From the NCBI GenBank assembly GCA_905479115.1, contig CAJQLF010000023.1, positions 1-54,857 on the forward strand: 54,857 nt of DNA. The letters run 5' to 3'. The notes below the pieces were generated by a model. The model made no database searches, was not told the DNA's origin, and was given only the letters and a program-made list of their open reading frames with translations. Below, in pieces: positions 1 through 9,600 of this stretch. Source of the DNA: an uncultured Flavobacteriales bacterium (GTDB lineage: Bacteria > Bacteroidota > Bacteroidia > Flavobacteriales_D > Sanyastnellaceae). The position numbers were made by a program, and so were the translations under genes. The stretch's first letter is position 1. Each line of letters starts with the position of its first letter.

Positions 1-15
1 AAGAACTCCGACGCC

Positions 16-951
16 ATGAAACAAGCAAGTTCATCCGTCTTTATGGTTCGGCCCCACTCCTTCCGAATGAACGAGGAAACAGCCGAAAACAACCACTATC
101 AGCAAGAGCTGAAAGGGGCCAGCGCCGAAGAGGTCATCGAGAAGGCACAAGCCGAGTTTGACGGATTGGTCGCTCAGCTCGAATCTGCAGGAGTTGAGGT
201 CGTGGTGTTCGAAGAAGCAGAACCATACGAGACGCCCGACGCGTTATTTCCAAACAACTGGATATCCACCCATGGAGATGGCTCGGTGGGCTTATATCCC
301 ATGTTTGCTCCCAATCGGAGAAAAGAACGCCGCGAGGATATCCCGCTGATGCTCGAGCACTCCCATGGATTTCAAGTAGCCGAGATTGTTGACTTCACGG
401 AATTTGAATCGCATTCCAAGTTTTTGGAAGGAACCGGCAGCATGGTGTTAGATCGGATTCACCGGAAAGCATATGCCGCAAGAAGCGAACGTACCGATGA
501 GCGTGCATTGGAACATTTCTGCTCCAACTTTGATTACGAGCCCGTCGTATTTTCCTCTTTTCAATCCATTGATGGCAAGCGACTTCCCATATACCATACC
601 AATGTGATGATGAGCATCGGAAGCCATTTTGCAGCCGTTTGCCTAGATTCTGTGGATGATGTAGAAGAAAAGAACGCACTGAGGTCTTCACTGGAGTCAG
701 ACGGATTGGAAGTGATTGAGCTCAGCGAAGATCAAATTGCTCGATTTGCCGGCAACATGTTGGAGGTAGAAGGCAATGAACAGCCGTATATCGTAATGAG
801 TCAACAAGCTCACCAAGCATTGACCGCATTGCAATTGAACCAGCTCGCGGTGCATGGAACCCTTCTTTTCGCACCACTGACGACCATCGAAACCCTTGGA
901 GGAGGCAGCGCACGCTGCATGATTGCCGAAATCCACCTGCCGAAGCTATAA
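16..951 (+). CDS. ctlX: Citrulline/arginine-type guanidino hydrolase (CtlX-like)
   Basis: This 311-residue protein belongs to the amidinotransferase/arginine deiminase superfamily, and its overall sequence resembles the CtlX (citrulline utilization hydrolase) branch. Enzymes of this fold attack guanidino or ureido carbons with a cysteine nucleophile. Visible motifs are MVRPHSFRMNEETA near the N-terminus, the FPNNW signature at residues 78-82, GTGSMVLDR in the middle, a histidine in IYHTNVM and the probable nucleophile C301 in GGGSARCM close to the C-terminus. No signal peptide is seen, so it is probably cytoplasmic. The ATG at 16 is the only sensible start; the region upstream lies outside the window. 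argS follows 9 bases downstream on the same strand, so co-transcription is likely. The exact substrate (citrulline, arginine or dimethylarginine) cannot be decided from sequence alone. Confidence 0.85.
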   Translation: MKQASSSVFMVRPHSFRMNEETAENNHYQQELKGASAEEVIEKAQAEFDGLVAQLESAGVEVVVFEEAEPYETPDALFPNNWISTHGDGSVGLYPMFAPNRRKERREDIPLMLEHSHGFQVAEIVDFTEFESHSKFLEGTGSMVLDRIHRKAYAARSERTDERALEHFCSNFDYEPVVFSSFQSIDGKRLPIYHTNVMMSIGSHFAAVCLDSVDDVEEKNALRSSLESDGLEVIELSEDQIARFAGNMLEVEGNEQPYIVMSQQAHQALTALQLNQLAVHGTLLFAPLTTIETLGGGSARCMIAEIHLPKL

Positions 952-960
952 ATCCAACGA

Positions 961-2757
961 ATGCAACACCTGGACTCCATTCTCACCCAATCTGCAATTG
1001 TTGCGTGCAAAGCATGCTTTGATGCTGATATTCAAGCATCTACAATTCAAATTCAGCAAACGAGGAAGGAATTTGAAGGCCATCGAACTCTTGTTGTCTT
1101 TCCACTCACGCGGATTTCTAAAAATTCTCCTGAGGAAACTGGAAGGTTATTAGGAGAATGGTTGCTCGCTCACGATGCGCTCGTGGTTGGCTTTCAGACC
1201 GTCAAGGGCTTCTTAAACTTGAGCATCTCTTCAACGTATTGGTCGGAACAACTGATCGCCGCCCTGCAAATAACTCACTATGGGATTGCACCGCTAAACA
1301 GTCTACCCCGCGTGATGGTCGAGTACTCCTCTCCCAACACGAACAAGCCACTGCATCTCGGACACCTCCGAAATAATTTTCTAGGGTTCAGCGTAGCAAA
1401 AATCCTACAGGCCGCAGGACACGAAGTCATTAAGGTTCAAATCATCAATGACCGGGGCATTCACATCTGCAAGTCCATGGTCGCTTGGCAGCGATTCGGA
1501 AACGGAGAAACCCCCGACTCAAGCGGTATGAAAGGCGATAAGCTGGTGGGAAAGTACTACGTAGCGTTCGATGCCGAGTACAAAAAAGAAATGGCCCATA
1601 TGATGGCCCAAGGCCATACCGAAGATGAAGCCAAAAAATCGGCCCCCATCCTATTGGCTGCGCAAAACCTGCTGCATCAATGGGAACGAGGAGACGCAGA
1701 GGTTGTTGAGCTCTGGAAGCAGATGAATGCATGGGTCTATACCGGATTCGAGGACACCTACAAGGAAATGGGCGTCACATTTGATAAACTGTATTACGAG
1801 TCAGACACTTACCTCTTGGGCAAGGCACAAGTTGAGAAGGGCTTGGACGAAGGAGTCTTCTTCCGAAAAGACGATGGCAGCACCTGGATTGACCTCACCG
1901 ACGAAGGACTGGATGAAAAACTCGTGCTACGAAAGGATGGCACCTCTGTTTATATGACACAAGATATCGGCACAGCACTCTTGCGTTATGAGGAGTTTCC
2001 TGGATTAGATCGGCAGATTTACACCGTTGGAAATGAGCAAGAATATCATTTCAAGGTGCTCTTCAAAATTCTCTCAAAATTGGGCATCGAAGGCGCCGAA
2101 CGAAATTCTCACTTGAGTTACGGGATGGTCGAATTGCCAGAGGGCAAAATGAAATCAAGAGAAGGCACCGTGGTTGATGCGGATGACTTGTTAGCTGAAA
2201 TGGCTGAAACATCCAAAAGAATGGCGTCGGAGCTCGGAAAAATAAACGACTTATCCGAATCAGAGAAGTCCTCATTGTTCAAGCAGGTTGGCTACGGAGC
2301 GTTGAAATATTTTTTACTTAAGGTAAGTCCGCAGAAATCTATGATGTTCGACCCTGTCGCGTCTGTTGATTTCATCGGAAATACGGGGCCCTTCATCCAA
2401 TTCAATTTTGTCAGAGCGAAAAGCGTACTCCGGAAATGCTTGGACGAGGGAATTCCGACAACAATTGATTCTGTTGATCCGAATGCGTGGGATGAGTCTG
2501 AGCTTAGAATCATTCAGCAAACGCTTCAATGGCCAGAAATCGTGCAGTCAGCGGCAGCTCAATACGATCCCAGTGTTATCGCAAACCACAGCTATGAGTT
2601 GACCAAGGCGTATTCGAGGTGGTACCAAGATCACAGCGTCCTCAAAGAACCCAACGAGGCGAAATGTGCTGCGCGTATCGCCCTGACTCACATGTATACA
2701 CGGCAAATTGAAACGGCTATGGCACTGCTTGGAATTGAAATGCCCGAGCGGATGTGA
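961..2757 (+). CDS. argS: Arginyl-tRNA synthetase
   Basis: This class I aminoacyl-tRNA synthetase charges tRNA-Arg with arginine in the cytoplasm. Its 598 residues are normal for a bacterial ArgS. The N-terminal ~110 residues look like the tRNA-binding Add1 domain. The HIGH motif appears as HLGH at residues 132-135 within SPNTNKPLHLGHLRNN. The KMSKS loop appears as KMKSR at 396-400, preceded by EGK and followed by EGTVVDADDLL. The C-terminal ~130 residues form the anticodon-binding DALR-type helical domain, ending in TRQIETAMALLGIEMPERM. It starts at ATG 961, 9 bases after ctlX, and its stop lies 9 bases from the convergent stop of the next gene, leaving no room for a terminator. Confidence 0.97.
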   Translation: MQHLDSILTQSAIVACKACFDADIQASTIQIQQTRKEFEGHRTLVVFPLTRISKNSPEETGRLLGEWLLAHDALVVGFQTVKGFLNLSISSTYWSEQLIAALQITHYGIAPLNSLPRVMVEYSSPNTNKPLHLGHLRNNFLGFSVAKILQAAGHEVIKVQIINDRGIHICKSMVAWQRFGNGETPDSSGMKGDKLVGKYYVAFDAEYKKEMAHMMAQGHTEDEAKKSAPILLAAQNLLHQWERGDAEVVELWKQMNAWVYTGFEDTYKEMGVTFDKLYYESDTYLLGKAQVEKGLDEGVFFRKDDGSTWIDLTDEGLDEKLVLRKDGTSVYMTQDIGTALLRYEEFPGLDRQIYTVGNEQEYHFKVLFKILSKLGIEGAERNSHLSYGMVELPEGKMKSREGTVVDADDLLAEMAETSKRMASELGKINDLSESEKSSLFKQVGYGALKYFLLKVSPQKSMMFDPVASVDFIGNTGPFIQFNFVRAKSVLRKCLDEGIPTTIDSVDPNAWDESELRIIQQTLQWPEIVQSAAAQYDPSVIANHSYELTKAYSRWYQDHSVLKEPNEAKCAARIALTHMYTRQIETAMALLGIEMPERM

Positions 2758-2766
2758 CTGCACTCT

Positions 2767-3153
2767 TCAGCCTAACGTCCGGTAGAGCTTCTGCCCTGGC
2801 ACATCGATGACCAGAGCGCAGGCTTGATCGGGAACTCGTTCAGTGCACTCAATGGAATCGATCGGGTCAGTGGACGTGAAAAAAACGTCACCCATTTGTT
2901 CACCTGTCATTTCAAAAGCCATCGAAACCGTCCCTTTCCAATCCGGTGGAATGGAAAGCTCAATGTGAACTTGACCATCCTCCAAGCGACGAATATGCAC
3001 CTCTTCTAGTTGAGCAACCGTAGCCTGCACTACCCCCTTGTGCATTTGAGAGGCCATTCGACGCAAAACAACATACGCAGTGACCAGAAACCCTGTAAGC
3101 AATAAGGCTAAGACTCCTGTTTCTAAGGCAGCATATAGTTCGTTCCCTGTCAT
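2767..3153 (-). CDS. Small single-span membrane protein of unknown function
   Basis: I do not recognise this 128-residue protein. It has one strong transmembrane segment near the N-terminus (about residues 7-32, GVLALLLTGFLVTAYVVL), then a short basic stretch, then a ~95-residue soluble domain rich in acidic residues and beta-prone sequence, with two cysteines (ECTERVPDQAC). I chose ATG 3153; an upstream TTG at 3177 would add eight residues and overlap the stop of the DUF493 gene by 4 bases, which is also possible. Adjacency to the DUF493 gene on the same strand suggests an operon. No function can be assigned. Confidence 0.6.
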   Translation of the reverse strand: MTGNELYAALETGVLALLLTGFLVTAYVVLRRMASQMHKGVVQATVAQLEEVHIRRLEDGQVHIELSIPPDWKGTVSMAFEMTGEQMGDVFFTSTDPIDSIECTERVPDQACALVIDVPGQKLYRTLG

Positions 3154-3173
3154 GTTTTCACTTGCAGATTCGT

Positions 3174-3461
3174 TCAAAGAGAAATAACCCCCGGGATATG
3201 AGCCGCCGCCTCGTATCGCTCAAAGACTTCCTCTGCGGAATGAACACGCTCCTCGATTGTAAAGGCTATGTAGCGCCCATTACGCGATGGCCTTGCACGA
3301 AATAAAGCGTCCTTGGAAAAAACCTCTTTTAACTTGGCTTCTCCTTCTCCTTCATTTGGAACAATGAATTTGAAAGAAAAAGCGCTCGGCCAACGATGCG
3401 TGTCATCCAATTGCTTTCTTAACCGTTCTCGCTTTTCAGCTGCTGACTCACTGTTCGACAT
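3174..3461 (-). CDS. DUF493 family protein
   Basis: This small cytoplasmic protein of 95 residues matches the DUF493 (YbeD-like) family. That family has an ACT-like ferredoxin fold and an unclear, probably regulatory role. Typical features are the WPSAFSFKFIVPN segment, the phosphate-loop-like mid region, and the strand RNGRYIAFTIEERVHSAEEV followed by a C-terminal helix ending in IPGVISL. The ATG at 3461 is preferred to a TTG one codon upstream. It sits directly upstream of the small membrane protein and is probably co-transcribed with it. Confidence 0.8.
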   Translation of the reverse strand: MSNSESAAEKRERLRKQLDDTHRWPSAFSFKFIVPNEGEGEAKLKEVFSKDALFRARPSRNGRYIAFTIEERVHSAEEVFERYEAAAHIPGVISL

Positions 3462-3547
3462 CAACTCTCAATTTGGTTGCGAAATTACAGCATGTTCCAT
3501 GGACTACGGGCATCTTGGATGGCACATCCATAAACGACAAGAAAGGA

Positions 3548-3563
3548 CTGCACCTGAGTGCAG
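3548..3563 (-). terminator. Weak hairpin downstream of the giant surface-protein gene
   Basis: A perfect 6-base stem, CTGCAC/GTGCAG, with the four-base loop CTGA lies 68 bases beyond the stop of the giant gene in the 170-base gap before the DUF493 gene. On the minus strand it is followed by the pyrimidine-rich stretch TCCTTTCTTG, not a clean U-tract. It may act as a terminator, but the stem is short and the tail imperfect. Nothing else is recognisable in this gap. Confidence 0.3.
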
Positions 3564-3631
3564 CCCCCTCCCTAGGAATCAGTCTTGCCAGACTCGAATT
3601 CGCTATAAAGTCGTATTCAATCGAATTTCGA

Positions 3632-6600
3632 TTACTCGTCGCAGATCTGTCCGTAGTATTGGAAGAACTCCAATAAGTCACCAACATTGACAAAGCCGTC
3701 GTCATTGATGTCTCCAGGACATGGATCTGGGTAGTCACACCCACCTGGGTAGTTCGCGTTCGGATCGTAGTCGTATCCATCAGGATCCATGCAACCAACC
3801 GTTACGCAGGAACCATCATCGATGGAAGCAATCGGGTTGTAGTTAGCAGATGCCATATCTGTACAGCCAGCGTACTCGCATGAACCATCATCCACAATCG
3901 CAGCTGCGTCGTAGTTTTCAGCATCCATGTATGTACATCCTGTAGCGTATACAGCTGTGATCGACTGTTCGATGGTTGTGGAATTACCACACGCATCCGT
4001 AATGACCATCACACGATTCAACTCATAACCCGTCAAGCTATTGCCGAGCCAAGTATCCGTGGAAGTATACGTCCAATCGCTGCACGCATCCATTACCTCT
4101 ACCCCTTCGAAATCATCCAATTCACTTGTCGCAACATTTTCTAGGATGACATTCGCATCGTAAGTAACAACAGGAGCTGTTGTATCCTCGAGGGTGATTA
4201 TTTGATCTGCTGAGGCGCTGTTACCACACCCGTCCGTGACAGTCCACGTTCGAGTCACTACGTTGTCAGCTAAGCAAGATCCTTCAGACGTGCTTGAAGC
4301 GTCCGTGTAGGCAACATAGATATCCGCACTGCAAACATCAGCCGCATCCATGACATCACCTGTCAAGGCCAGATCAGAAAGATCTGAATCACATTCAAGT
4401 GTTACATCAGCAGGAGCCGTAAATGTCGGTGCAATGACATCATCGTATGAGATGCTTTGCGTTACCGAGCTGCTATTGCCGCAAGCATCCGTAGCCGTGT
4501 ACGTTCGGATGAAAGACATCTCACCTGAGCAACTCAAGCCATTGTCTACATCTTCAAACGTCACCTCCACTGAAGAGCAGTTGTCAGTTGCTGTTGGAGC
4601 ATCTGGAATTGCATCTCCACATTGGAGAACTACTTCTGCATCGATCGCACTCAATACCGGTGCCTCGTCGTCCACAACAGTGATGCTTTGCATCGCCGTT
4701 GAGCTGTTTCCACAGGCATCCGTGAAGGTGTACTCACGCACCACTTCGAAGCAACCCGCTTGGCCGTCTTCTGTCGACGATGTCTCCATCCAAGTCACGG
4801 TCACATCTCCAGAGCAATTATCCGAAGTTTCGTATGATCCGAATTCTGCAGATGAATCATACTCCGAACATGACACAGTTGCGTCCGTCGCCGCACCAGT
4901 TGGTGCTTCATCGTCTACAAACGTTATGACCTGAACAGCCGTGCTAGAATTTCCACATGCATCCATGGCAGTGAATGTTCGAATCACTTCAGTCAAACCA
5001 CTGCAAGTCATGTCACCATCCGCATCACTGAATGTCACAGTCACGTCGGAGCAAGCATCAGCCGCTGTAGCGTTTTCAGTTGGAAGCTCATCGCCACAAG
5101 TCAGCGCAGCAGCAGCTGGAACATTGGTAAAGTATGGAGCGTTGTCATCCACCAATGTGATGATTTGCTCCTGAGAAGTTGCGTTTCCACAATCATCCAC
5201 AGCCGTCCATGTTCGTGTTACAACGTTGTTTGCGAAACAACCATCCGTAGAGTATTCATCTTCGAACGTGACTTCAACCGTTCCACTGCAATCATCAGCA
5301 TCGCTTACGTCACCTGTTTCTGCAGGGTCTAAACCAGCAGCAGTACAAGAAACACTGAGGTCTGCAGGGACAGTGAAGGTAGGTCCAGTTTCATCCACAA
5401 CATTGATGGTTTGAACCGCCGTTGTCGAGTTTCCAACGTTATCTACAGCCATCCATGTGCGCTCGATGGTGTATGAACCATTGCAATCGCCCTCGAAGAG
5501 AACATCATTCATGGTCACATCCAGCAGATCATCGCAGTTATCAGCGAATACGGGTTCACGGATATCTGTGTCAGCATCTTCGCAAGAAGTTGTGTACGTT
5601 TCTTCAAACGCAATCACTTCGGGGTCAGAATAATCGTACAAGCAAGTTGCACCACAGTTCTCACCTTCTGCTGCGTAGAAGCAAGATCCATCATCGGTCA
5701 CATTATCCGCTTCGTAGTTACAAGCCATTGGATCCGTGCAACCGCAAGCTGCGCTTCCGAAGGACAAGTTCACATAGACTGTATTCCCAGCAGATAGTCC
5801 CTCAGGGAAAATCTGAACATATAACTGACCATGGATAGAACCTGGTGTTGTCAATTGAGCAACCATCACTCGGTTATCATCACCTGCAACACCATATTGA
5901 CCCATCACATCGGCATTCATATACCATCCACTTCCTACTGCATCTGTGATTTCGATGTTTCCACCATTTTCAAACGACGTCACCCAAGCCGGGTCGTTTC
6001 CGTCAGATGTTGGAGGGAATTCCATCGCATCAGCAGGTGTTTCCTCACCCAATGTTACGAACGAGTCGAACTCAAGCATTGGGAAGAAAGCGAACATGCT
6101 TGCTGGTGAAGGCAAGGCTGAACCAGAAGCATTTTGGTAGATCTCACTTGAAGATGCCAAAACAATTGGATTCAATTCGTTGCCCAAAATAGCATTGACC
6201 ACATCGGTAGAGGTTGGCGTTGTCACGAACACCTGATAGGTCATAGCTCCATCAATTCCAGACACCGCTTCCTCTACCTCGATGCCGTATCCTTCCATCG
6301 AAGTTTCGACATTGGGGCAGCTGCAGAAGTCACAGAAATCCAAAGAAGGGAATTCAATTCCTTCTTCATAATTACACGCACCTGGTTCTGCGCATCCTTG
6401 GAGGATATCACAAATGAAGTCGCCGTTATCGTCGAAGCAGCCTCCTGCGCAATCAAATCCTTCAGCAGGATATTCACAAGCCGATGCATCAGAGAGCGTT
6501 GCTTCTAAGTCGAAGTTACAAGCAGCTTCGTCCAAACAACCGGCGCATGTTTCATATTCACAAGAGCCATCGTTGAAGTTTGGTTCAGGATTCACATTTG

Positions 6601-9600
6601 GATTGAAGTTACATGCCGTAGCATCATTGCAACCAATACAGAATGGCGAAGTCTGACACATTGTTGGATCATTGGCAGTTGCCTCTGGATCATACAGGCA
6701 GTTGCCTTCTTCCATGCAACCCCAAATTTCATCTTCATCGCAAACACCATTGGCTGGATCGACGTCATTCAAGCATACTCCATCGCAATCCAATCCCTCC
6801 TCTGCATATGTACACGAATCGTAATCCGCATTGTTTACAGCGTCGTCATAGTTGCAGGCCAAAGGATCAATACAACCAGTTACAATGCATGAGCCATCGT
6901 CTTGTGTGGCGTCTGCATCGTAGTTGTCCGCCGCTGGATTCGTACATCCGACACAACTTGAGAAATCACAAGCTCCGGGTAAGGTCGCTGTGTCATCATA
7001 GTTACATGCCAATTCGGATAGACATCCAGCGCACGACTCAAATTCACAACTTCCATCACTTGAAGTCGCAGAAGCATCATAGTTACAAGCTGCCGCAATC
7101 ATACAACCCGCATAGTCACAGCTGCCATTATCAACAGTCGCCGTAGGATCGTAATTCGAAGCATTTTCATCCGTGCAACCTGTGCAGCTGGAGAAATCAC
7201 AAGAACCATCATTGATAGAAGCTTCAGGATCAAAGTTACAAGCGCTAGCCAATGTACATCCAGCACATGAGGTGTATTCACATGAACCGTCAAAGTATAC
7301 AGCCTCTTCGTCGTAGTTGCATGCTGTAGGTACCGTGCAACCCATGCAAGAAGCGTACTCACATTCGCCCTCTGCACCGAAGTTACAAGCAGCTTCATCG
7401 GCACATTCTGTGATAACCCCGAGTGGAGTTGGAGAATCTCCTGTTCCGCCGGTGCAATCAAAGCACAATGAAATCGATGGCATCACCGTCGCATCCGGAT
7501 CGTAGCAAGGCAAGCTTGGTACCAGGCAACCAACAACGTCTGTGTAGAAACATGTTCCGTTATCGTCCGTTGCAAACGCATTGAAGTTTACCGCAGTTGC
7601 GTCCGTGCAGCCAGGTATTTCGAACTCATCACAAACCCCATCGCCATCCGTATCATTGGAACAATTGCCATCGCAATCAACAAAGATGCTCTCTGGATAA
7701 ATACATGACCCTGAGTCATTCAAAGTCGCAGTGCTATCGTAATTGCAAGCATTCACATTGGTGCAACCTGAAACAGATGCAATGCAACTGCCATCATCAT
7801 AGGTAGCAAATGGGCTGTAGTTCAAGGATTCCATATCGGTGCAACCACCAAAGTCAAGCGGGTCACAGATTCCATTCCCATTCGTGTCGAAGCCGTCAGC
7901 GCAACCTCCGTCGCAATCTTCCCAGGCAAATGCAGGGAATTCGCAGAATCCAGGCACTGTCGCATCCATGTCATAGTTGCATGCTGATTCGTCCATACAT
8001 CCTGCGCATGAAACAAACTCACATGAACCATCGTCGGTATTGGCGTCAGCGTCATAGTTGCATGCCAAAGAAGTCATGCATCCCAACACTTCGCATTCTC
8101 CTCCATCCACTGGATAGAAGCACGAACCATCATTGTAGGTCACAGAAGCATCATAGTTGCACGCCATTTCGTCGTTACATCCACACTCGTTGCCTCCAAA
8201 GCTCAGAGTGAGATAGGTGTCTTGGCTTTGGTCTCCATTCGGGAAGACCTGAACATACAACTGTCCATTCAATTCACCATCCGTGGTCAACTGGGCAACG
8301 AGAACACGCTGATCATCTCCAGCATATCCGTTGTTAGCCGTAATCAAAGCGAACCAAGAACCACCGAAGAAACTATCGATGTTGAGGTTATTCCCCGCAT
8401 TGAATTCAGCCATCCAATTGTCCCCAGGAGCTTCCACAAACGTGATAGCACTTTCCTCACCTGAAGGCTGTGAATCCAAGCCAATGGTCAACCAGCTATC
8501 GTACATCAAACTTGGCACAACAGCAAAGAAGAGCGTATTGATGTTATCAGGACTGATTGCACCAAATGGGTGCTGGAAGAACGATGTGGTCGTATTCAGG
8601 TATGCTGGAACATCCGAGCTTCCCGAAATAGAACTCACGAAATCATCTGCGGTCGGAGTGGTAACATATACCCTGTAAGTGCTTAAACCAACAGGTAAGT
8701 CTGGGTTAGAACCGTCATGGTTTGTAACCAATTCAAGTTCCAATCCAAAACCAGCCTCACCTCCAGATCCACAAGAGCAGTAGTCACAACTTCCGTCATC
8801 ATAAGATGCTCCGCCGTTATAGTTACAAGCTGAATCGTCCATGCAACCAAACACCTCGTTCACCGAAATAATTTGATCTTGAGAGACACTGTTTCCGCAG
8901 GCATCTGTTGCGGTCCAAGTCCTCGTGATCACAGTTGTTTCAGCATTGCTGTTGTCCTGTGAATCGCTAAAGTCAATGGTAACCTCGTTGCAATCATCTG
9001 ATGCAGTAGGTTCGTCAGACATCATGTCTTCGCCATACGTGTACGTGACATCCGCTGGGAACGATGTGAAAACAGGTGCCTCGTTGTCCACGATCATAAT
9101 GGTCTGCGTGAAGTCAGAAGAGTTACCGCAGTCATCAGAAGCTGTCCATGTTCGGAAAACAGTGTAGGATGTTCCACAAGTTCCTTCTTGAGTCTCCTCA
9201 ACGGGATCAGAAATGGACACCGAACCACAATCTTCCGCAGAAACAGTTGCCATTGGAATCTCGTCATTGCAGCTCAATTGCAAATTGGCTGGCGTAGACG
9301 TAAAGACCGGTCCTTCTGTATCAACGATAGTAAAGTACTGAACGGCTGTATCGCTGTTGTCACAGCCATCTGTCACCGTCCATGTTCGCATTAAACCAGA
9401 CTCAGCTAAGCAGGAAGAAACGTTGTCAGCTGCAAACTCAGCCGCATCATCTTCTGTGTAAGTAGCTGTGCCCGTCCAGGTAACCGTGAAGCCATTGCCA
9501 GAAGATGAAGTGGAAACTTCAGCGCCAGGGGCAATTCCATTGGCTACAACAGATACACCTGCCAAATCATCAATAGACATATTCGAAACGGTCACGATGG

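Noticed and set aside
3465-3631. Possible small RNA or small gene in the gap between DUF493 and the giant gene
   Set aside because: Apart from one weak 6-base hairpin there is no promoter, extended structure or convincing reading frame.
4350-4934. A 194-codon open frame on the plus strand, and many others like it between 4350 and 12420
   Set aside because: They are antisense to the giant gene; their Ser/Thr/Val-rich or His/Arg-rich composition is the mirror of the repetitive coding strand. No start signal or domain is visible.
6310-8185. Regular ~100-base DNA repeats that look like a possible CRISPR or minisatellite array
   Set aside because: The repeats are imperfect, have no constant spacer length, and are fully explained by in-frame Cys-rich protein repeats of the giant gene.
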